Shown here piece by piece: positions 61,336 to 64,000 of a stretch of DNA of 64,000 nucleotides. Positions within the stretch are counted from its first letter, which is position 1. Each line of letters starts with the position of its first letter. Made by a program: the position numbers and the translations under genes. Source of the DNA: Maritalea myrionectae DSM 19524. Lineage in GTDB: Bacteria > Pseudomonadota > Alphaproteobacteria > Rhizobiales > Devosiaceae. The stretch spans positions 62,001-126,000 of the forward strand of contig NZ_AUHV01000003.1 in assembly GCF_000423365.1 (NCBI RefSeq). Reading direction: 5' to 3'. Under the pieces are notes generated by a model, which saw nothing but the letters and a program-made list of their open reading frames with translations, was not told the origin of the DNA and ran no database searches.

Positions 61336-61376
61336 GATCGGTTCGGACGAGTTCGGCGTAAATTCATGAGGACGAC

Positions 61377-61805
61377 ATGGCCCTAAAAGTTGAACTAAAG
61401 CCAAAGGAACGGCTCATTGTGGGTGATTGCGTGATCACCAATTCCGATCAACGCACACGCCTCTATGTCTCCGGCAGATCACCGATTCTGCGGGAAAAGG
61501 ACATTATGCGCGTTGAGGATGCGTCCTCTCCGGCCAAAAGAGTCTATTTCGCCGTACAATTAATGTATCTCGATGATGATGTTGATAAAGTGCAGGAAGA
61601 ATACTTCAGCCTTGTCAATGACTTAGTAAAAGCGGCTCCGTCAACGACCCCAATTGTTGATGAAATTAATAATGAGATATTAACTGGTTCGCTTTATAAA
61701 GCTCTGAAGAAAGCCAAAAAACTGATCGAATACGAACGGGAGCTGATCGGCGATGCAACAACAGGCGGCTTTGGCGTACCAACAAACAGCCAAGAAAACA
61801 GCTAG
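61377..61805 (+). CDS. flbT: flagellin post-transcriptional regulator FlbT
   Basis: A 142-residue FlbT, normal length: LKVELKPKERLIVGDCVITNSDQRTRLYVSGRSPILREKDIM and the helical C-terminus EEYFSLVNDLVKAAPSTTPIVDEINNEILTGSLYKALKKAKKLIEYERELIG. In Caulobacter FlbT binds the 5' leader of flagellin mRNA and lowers its translation until hook assembly is done. The leader hairpins before the upstream flagellins are candidate targets. Overlaps flaF by 53 nt. Confidence 0.92.
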   Translation: MALKVELKPKERLIVGDCVITNSDQRTRLYVSGRSPILREKDIMRVEDASSPAKRVYFAVQLMYLDDDVDKVQEEYFSLVNDLVKAAPSTTPIVDEINNEILTGSLYKALKKAKKLIEYERELIGDATTGGFGVPTNSQENS

Positions 61806-62163
61806 TCCACGCGAACTGGAGGCATCATTGCTCTCCAAGTCGGCAGCTCAATTGCAGCGCATTCGCGATGATTGGGACAATAAAAAGCCAGAACTTGATG
61901 GCGCACTGACCTACAATCGCAAATTGTGGACTGTGTTTATGACATCTGTCACAAGCGACGAGAATCCGCTGCCGACTTTGATCAAGCAAAATGTCGCCAA
62001 TTTGGGCATTTTCGTCATGAATCACACGATCTCGACCTTGGCCAATCCTGAGGCACGCCGCCTGGATGTGCTGATCAACATCAACAAAGAGCTGGCCGCT
62101 GGTTTGCGCACGCAGCAAAATCAGGATGAAGAAGCACCGAAAGGCGCTCACCCAGCTCTGTAG
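61753..62163 (+). CDS. flaF: flagellin secretion/biosynthesis regulator FlaF
   Basis: A 136-residue FlaF: ALAYQQTAKKTASPRELEASLLSKSAAQLQRIRDDW, then NRKLWTVFMTSVTSDENPLPTLIKQNVANLGIFVMNHTISTLANPEARRLDVLININKELAAGL. In Caulobacter FlaF is needed for flagellin translation and secretion and opposes FlbT. ATG 61753 lies well inside flbT, a 53-nt overlap that suggests coupled synthesis of the two antagonists. Confidence 0.9.
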   Translation: MQQQAALAYQQTAKKTASPRELEASLLSKSAAQLQRIRDDWDNKKPELDGALTYNRKLWTVFMTSVTSDENPLPTLIKQNVANLGIFVMNHTISTLANPEARRLDVLININKELAAGLRTQQNQDEEAPKGAHPAL

Positions 62164-62197
62164 TCAGACTTGATTATTCATTATTGTTGGTTTGTGC

Positions 62198-62223
62198 GCC
62201 GCCACATCGTCAGATAGGCGGCC
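62198..62223. terminator. possible hairpin between flaF and flgL
   Basis: GCCGCC (62198-62203) / GGCGGC (62217-62222), 13-nt loop, no T-run. Lies between convergent genes. Confidence 0.3.
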
Positions 62224-62277
62224 CCAAATCCAAATTGATATTGCGGTCACAATGCCGCAACTTTCCAGATTAGCGTG

Positions 62278-63777
62278 CTAGCTCATATAATTGACCATCG
62301 ATAGACGGTTTACGATTGAAGCTGTTTGATAGCTTGCTTCCATTCGCGTTTTAAGCTGCAAGATTTGCATGGCGACCTCTTCCATTGAGATCCCCTCAAT
62401 ATCGGCGAGCATCGTCTCAAGTGCCGCTTTTTGCTGGCCGTGGCGTTCAGAAATGCGCGAGGCCGACGTTTTGGCAAGGCCCAATTCCATTTGAACAACC
62501 TCAATGGAACCAGCCACACCATTATTGGTTTCTGCCAACCGCTCCCGCACAACACCATTCATCGCCTCATAGCGTTCACTCGCTTTGGGGTCAGATGGCG
62601 AATAACCGTCCGCAGCAAACACGGCCAGTGAGCGCATCAACTCGGCAAAACCACTCTCATTGGCTTGCACGCCATAATTCACCCGCGTGCTTTCATCAAC
62701 GCGCGCTTGCGACGTTAAGCGAGGGTTGGTGGAGCTTTCGCCCTTATACCAAATTACCGTGTCGGCATCCGTCGCGGCAACCAATGCGGTGGCGCTATCA
62801 TAGGGAGGACCATCCACCCGCATGGACGCTTCGCCATTGGAATTGAAAAAACTATCCGCCGCGGCATATGAGGATGCTGCGGTCAGTTTGGTTTGCGCAA
62901 AATGTCCCAGGCGCTCATTGAGCGAGGCTTGCATGTTCGCTGCCGTATCCGCAATCGAGCCACCAATCTGAAATTCATCGGGACTTTGCGGTGTACCGGC
63001 CACAGCTTTCAATTCAAGCGTAAAAGTGGTGCCATCCGGCAAATCCAGGCCGATCATAATGCGTTCATTGTCGGCGGGTTGGCTGGTAAACTCTATGGTC
63101 GCACTTGGCGGCGCACCTGCTGGGCCCGTCAAAGTCGTTGAGCTTCCGTCCGAGGAAAGGCTATCTAGCTTAAATCCAAATGGATGGGTGCCATCCTCGG
63201 CGATCGTGACAGTCGTGCCGGCCACGCCATTGGTCAATCGGCCCAGCCCCGACGCGCCCAAGTCCGCTTCATTGCGCTGCGAAACAATGGTGCGAAAACC
63301 ATCCTTGCCGTCGGCGCCATTCATCAATTCGTCAAAACTGGCAACAGGGTCTTCTTCCGTTGCGTTGCCCGCCAAAAGGTGACGCCCATTCAGATCCGAG
63401 TTCAACAAGTCGATGACTTCTTTCATCCGGTTTTCCGCAAGATATTGCGCCGCCGTCATGTTCACGCCGTTGATTTCAAACGATCCCTGTTGGGCCGACG
63501 AGCGTGTTTCATTCTCAATTTGGTCGATGCGGCTGATCACATCATCCAAATAGTTCAAGCGAATATCTACATTGTCCAAATTGTGTTGATAGGTTTCCAA
63601 GGCACTCGTGCGGGCGCGCAAGGTCATATCAACCACTCGATCAGCCCCGAGTTCCGAAAGGGTTTGCGCCCGTTCACCAGTGGCCAATTGTTGGTTCAGC
63701 TTGTCCAGCTCATTGCGCATATCCGAGATCGCGCGATAGCTAAACTTCGCAGGAAACAGTGAGTTATTTACAATCAT
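62278..63777 (-). CDS. flgL: flagellar hook-filament junction protein FlgL
   Basis: A 499-residue flagellin-domain protein of the FlgL family. N-terminal FSYRAISDMRNELDKLNQQLATGERAQTLSELGADRVVDMTLRARTSALETYQHNLDNVDIRL, and the C-terminal SIEVVQMELGLAKTSASRISERHGQQKAALETMLADIEGISMEEVAMQILQLKTRMEASYQTASIVNRLSMVNYM. It is longer than enterobacterial FlgL (about 317) because of a large inserted middle domain, common in alphaproteobacteria. Downstream of flgK on the minus strand. Confidence 0.87.
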   Translation of the reverse strand: MIVNNSLFPAKFSYRAISDMRNELDKLNQQLATGERAQTLSELGADRVVDMTLRARTSALETYQHNLDNVDIRLNYLDDVISRIDQIENETRSSAQQGSFEINGVNMTAAQYLAENRMKEVIDLLNSDLNGRHLLAGNATEEDPVASFDELMNGADGKDGFRTIVSQRNEADLGASGLGRLTNGVAGTTVTIAEDGTHPFGFKLDSLSSDGSSTTLTGPAGAPPSATIEFTSQPADNERIMIGLDLPDGTTFTLELKAVAGTPQSPDEFQIGGSIADTAANMQASLNERLGHFAQTKLTAASSYAAADSFFNSNGEASMRVDGPPYDSATALVAATDADTVIWYKGESSTNPRLTSQARVDESTRVNYGVQANESGFAELMRSLAVFAADGYSPSDPKASERYEAMNGVVRERLAETNNGVAGSIEVVQMELGLAKTSASRISERHGQQKAALETMLADIEGISMEEVAMQILQLKTRMEASYQTASIVNRLSMVNYMS

Positions 63778-63799
63778 CTATCGTCTCCCTCGCTCACGC

Positions 63800-64000
63800 C
63801 TAAAACGCCTGCATAAGGCGATCAAGCAGTTCTTGCGCGATCGACATCACCCGCGCATTGGCGGCATAGGCGTTTTGAAGTTGCAGCAATTTGCCCATCT
63901 CTTTGTCGATGTCCACGCCATAGGCATCTTCCGCTCGCATTTCCAACGTTTGGATCAGCTTGCCTTGATGCTCATGCGCTTGCTTTGTGGTGGCAATGTC
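63800..64000 (-). CDS. flgK: flagellar hook-associated protein FlgK, C-terminal fragment
   Basis: The last 66 residues of FlgK; the gene continues beyond the right edge. The sequence ends in GVDIDKEMGKLLQLQNAYAANARVMSIAQELLDRLMQAF, the conserved C-terminal helix of the hook-filament junction protein. It lies 22 bp upstream of flgL on the same strand, the usual flgK-flgL order. Confidence 0.88.
   Translation of the reverse strand, partial: DIATTKQAHEHQGKLIQTLEMRAEDAYGVDIDKEMGKLLQLQNAYAANARVMSIAQELLDRLMQAF

Noticed and set aside
1-64000. tRNA, rRNA, CRISPR array, insertion sequence or prophage
   Set aside because: No cloverleaf with T-arm consensus, no regularly spaced repeats, no transposase or integrase seen on either strand.

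Overview
The window is chromosomal DNA of a flagellated alphaproteobacterium, most likely of the order Hyphomicrobiales. The evidence is the gene order alaS-recA-cckA next to flagellar genes, the pair flbT/flaF, fliX beside dksA and flgI, a eukaryotic-type NADP isocitrate dehydrogenase, an alphaproteobacterial DksA lacking most zinc cysteines, and five short flagellins of the 'AVRQNLLSLQ' type. Base composition is moderate and even, with no insertion sequence, phage, CRISPR or RNA gene seen. A Devosiaceae-like host is only a guess.

Layout. 1-2964: tail of purL, then bolA, a HAD hydrolase, a GNAT enzyme, monothiol glutaredoxin grxD and ytoQ. 2967-10617: transporters (two Bcr/CflA-type exporters around an AEC permease, a third MFS, and SbmA/BacA) with ttcA and a cupin. 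10690-25179: a housekeeping and accessory stretch with rpsD, a GntR/YtrA-regulated ABC exporter, trmJ, four GFA-domain proteins, hpt, a FabF/MarR pair with three copies of one operator, icd, a GIN-domain secreted protein and a DUF2254 membrane protein. 25239-32002: alaS, recA and cckA on the minus strand.

32143-64000: the flagellar locus. The minus-strand operon flgB-flgC-fliE-fliQ-fliR-flhB is divergent from fliO-fliP. fliL-fliM-(DUF6468)-(MotE-like)-(large TPR protein) runs leftwards and flgF-flgG-flgA-flgH rightwards. A five-gene non-flagellar block (47322-50955) separates these from dksA/fliX, flgI-flgJ-flgN, five flagellins in tandem, flbT-flaF, flgL and the end of flgK.

Regulation readable from sequence is layered. 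There is a perfect CtrA-type box (TTAA-N7-TTAA) before flgB and a near-perfect one before fliL. cckA, the head kinase of the CtrA pathway, lies beside them. RpoN (sigma-54) promoters with exact GG-N10-GC spacing precede flgF and flgI, next to fliX, the regulator of the sigma-54 activator FlbD in Caulobacter. CtrA-like boxes precede all five flagellins.

The most unusual signals are at RNA level. (1) Four flagellin leaders carry small hairpins with an AGGAA or AGGAT loop and stems that differ between paralogues but stay paired, a probable target for FlbT or a CsrA-type protein. (2) The flgF, flgI and fliE leaders share TTGGGGA elements; in the two sigma-54 transcripts a GGGG-loop hairpin sits at the same distance from the predicted 5' end. 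(3) Downstream of flgH two hairpins expose identical TTTCCCCAATTT loops that are antisense to those leaders. Together they suggest an undescribed post-transcriptional circuit in flagellar assembly. This is inference from sequence and is untested.
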